DNA from: Clostridiales bacterium | GTDB taxonomy: Bacteria; Bacillota; Clostridia; Oscillospirales; CAG-272 | Assembly (NCBI GenBank): GCA_018370615.1 | Contig: JAGZAC010000142.1 | Coordinates: forward strand, 1-5,364 | Length of the DNA: 5,364 bases | Direction of reading: 5' to 3' | Part shown: positions 4,973 through 5,364 of the stretch, piece after piece | Position numbering within the stretch: position 1 is the stretch's first letter | How the letters are laid out: each line of letters begins with the position of its first letter | Translations under genes and position numbers: made by a program | Notes under the pieces: model-generated | Database searches by the model: none | What the model was told of the DNA's origin: nothing | The model's input: the letters and a program-made list of their open reading frames with translations, nothing else

Positions 4973-5364
4973 GGCCCGGCCTGGCGGTGTCCGGATGGCT
5001 GAAGGCCACAGAAAGCAAAACGTGTCTCGGACGTGGCGGGCATCCCCGTCGGGGATCAGCGCCTGTTTTCCGGAAAATCCACCGGTCGTTTGCTCAGAAA
5101 CCATTCGCGCTTTCATGGGGTCGTCAGCGCAGATCCGGCTGGTCTGTTCCGCGCTGACGGCGAACGGGAGTTCAGCTGCGTCAGATTCTGGGGGACGGTT
5201 CCGCAAAGGCGTTTTGCGCAAAGATCCCGGCCGCGCATGGGAAAGGACCCCCGGCTGCTTTCGCGTGACGGGCCGGCTTTTGCCCCGGGGAGACGACAGG
5301 ATGCCAGGCTTAGGCCGCTTCAGCCAAAAAGTGGAAACAAATTCCAGCCATTGGGAAAAACGCC
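4973..5364. other. GC-rich flank, no supportable gene
   Basis: The last 390 bases are clearly richer in G and C than the rest and probably represent host chromosome. A minus-strand frame is open from the right edge down to 4934, but it has no recognisable domain, no ribosome binding site at its internal ATGs, and runs into the tRNA terminator. High GC makes such frames common by chance. Visible structures are a hairpin ATCCCC-GTC-GGGGAT (5042-5056) and a perfect 9-bp inverted repeat CGTCAGCGC (5122-5130) / GCGCTGACG (5151-5159). A truncated or decayed gene cannot be excluded. Confidence 0.45.

Noticed and set aside
4757..5043. Frames crossing the tRNA fragment on both strands (68 and 79 codons)
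   Set aside because: Their middle portions are translations of the tRNA anticodon and T arms, a well-known source of false proteins.
4934..5363. Minus-strand frame open for about 143 codons in the GC-rich flank
   Set aside because: No recognised domain, no convincing ribosome binding site, and it ends through the tRNA terminator hairpin. Long stop-free frames are expected in GC-rich sequence.
1..5364. CRISPR array, reverse transcriptase or retron, classic toxin-antitoxin pair
   Set aside because: No regularly spaced repeats, no YADD-type motif and no recognised toxin or antitoxin sequence were seen on either strand.

Overview
The window looks like part of a low- to mid-GC Firmicutes genome, most likely a gut-type clostridium (Oscillospiraceae/Ruminococcaceae-like). 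This rests on Bacillota-style promoters and AAGGAG ribosome binding sites, a BspA-type leucine-rich-repeat surface protein, and base composition rising from AT-rich on the left to clearly GC-rich at the far right. The genus call is inference.

Layout. (1) 1-1389, minus strand: a secreted LRR_5/BspA-like protein, complete at its N-terminus and cut off by the window's left edge. (2) 1390-1516: a divergent control region with two near-identical palindromes, TACGCA-N2-TGCGTA, that bracket the LRR promoter. (3) 1517-1759, plus strand: a small XRE-type HTH regulator starting at GTG, then an intrinsic terminator. (4) 1797-2027: a long AT-rich leader with a good sigma-A promoter and two inverted repeats. 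(5) 2028-3239, plus strand: a compact stand-alone SF2 (DEAD/DEAH-type) helicase. (6) 3240-3492: a structured convergent junction with plus- and minus-strand terminators and two overlapping candidate microORFs. (7) 3493-4482, minus strand: two short unrecognised genes in one operon that appear to be diverged paralogues. (8) 4486-4878: no convincing gene, but repeats and palindromes typical of an attachment region. (9) 4879-4928: the 3' portion of a tRNA-Thr(GGT) gene lacking its 5' half, followed at once by a perfect 16-bp terminator hairpin. (10) 4973-5364: GC-rich flank without a supportable gene.

Interpretation. The tRNA fragment has anticodon arm, T arm, 3' acceptor strand and CCA, but no D arm or 5' acceptor strand. 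That is the signature of the distal end of an element integrated in the 3' end of a tRNA gene. Because the terminator follows directly on the right, the element most likely lies to the left, and the helicase, the paralogous pair and perhaps the regulator/LRR pair would be its cargo. No integrase, relaxase or replication initiator is visible, so the type of element (ICE, satellite or decayed island) cannot be settled here. No CRISPR array, reverse transcriptase, known toxin-antitoxin pair or recognised defence system was found.
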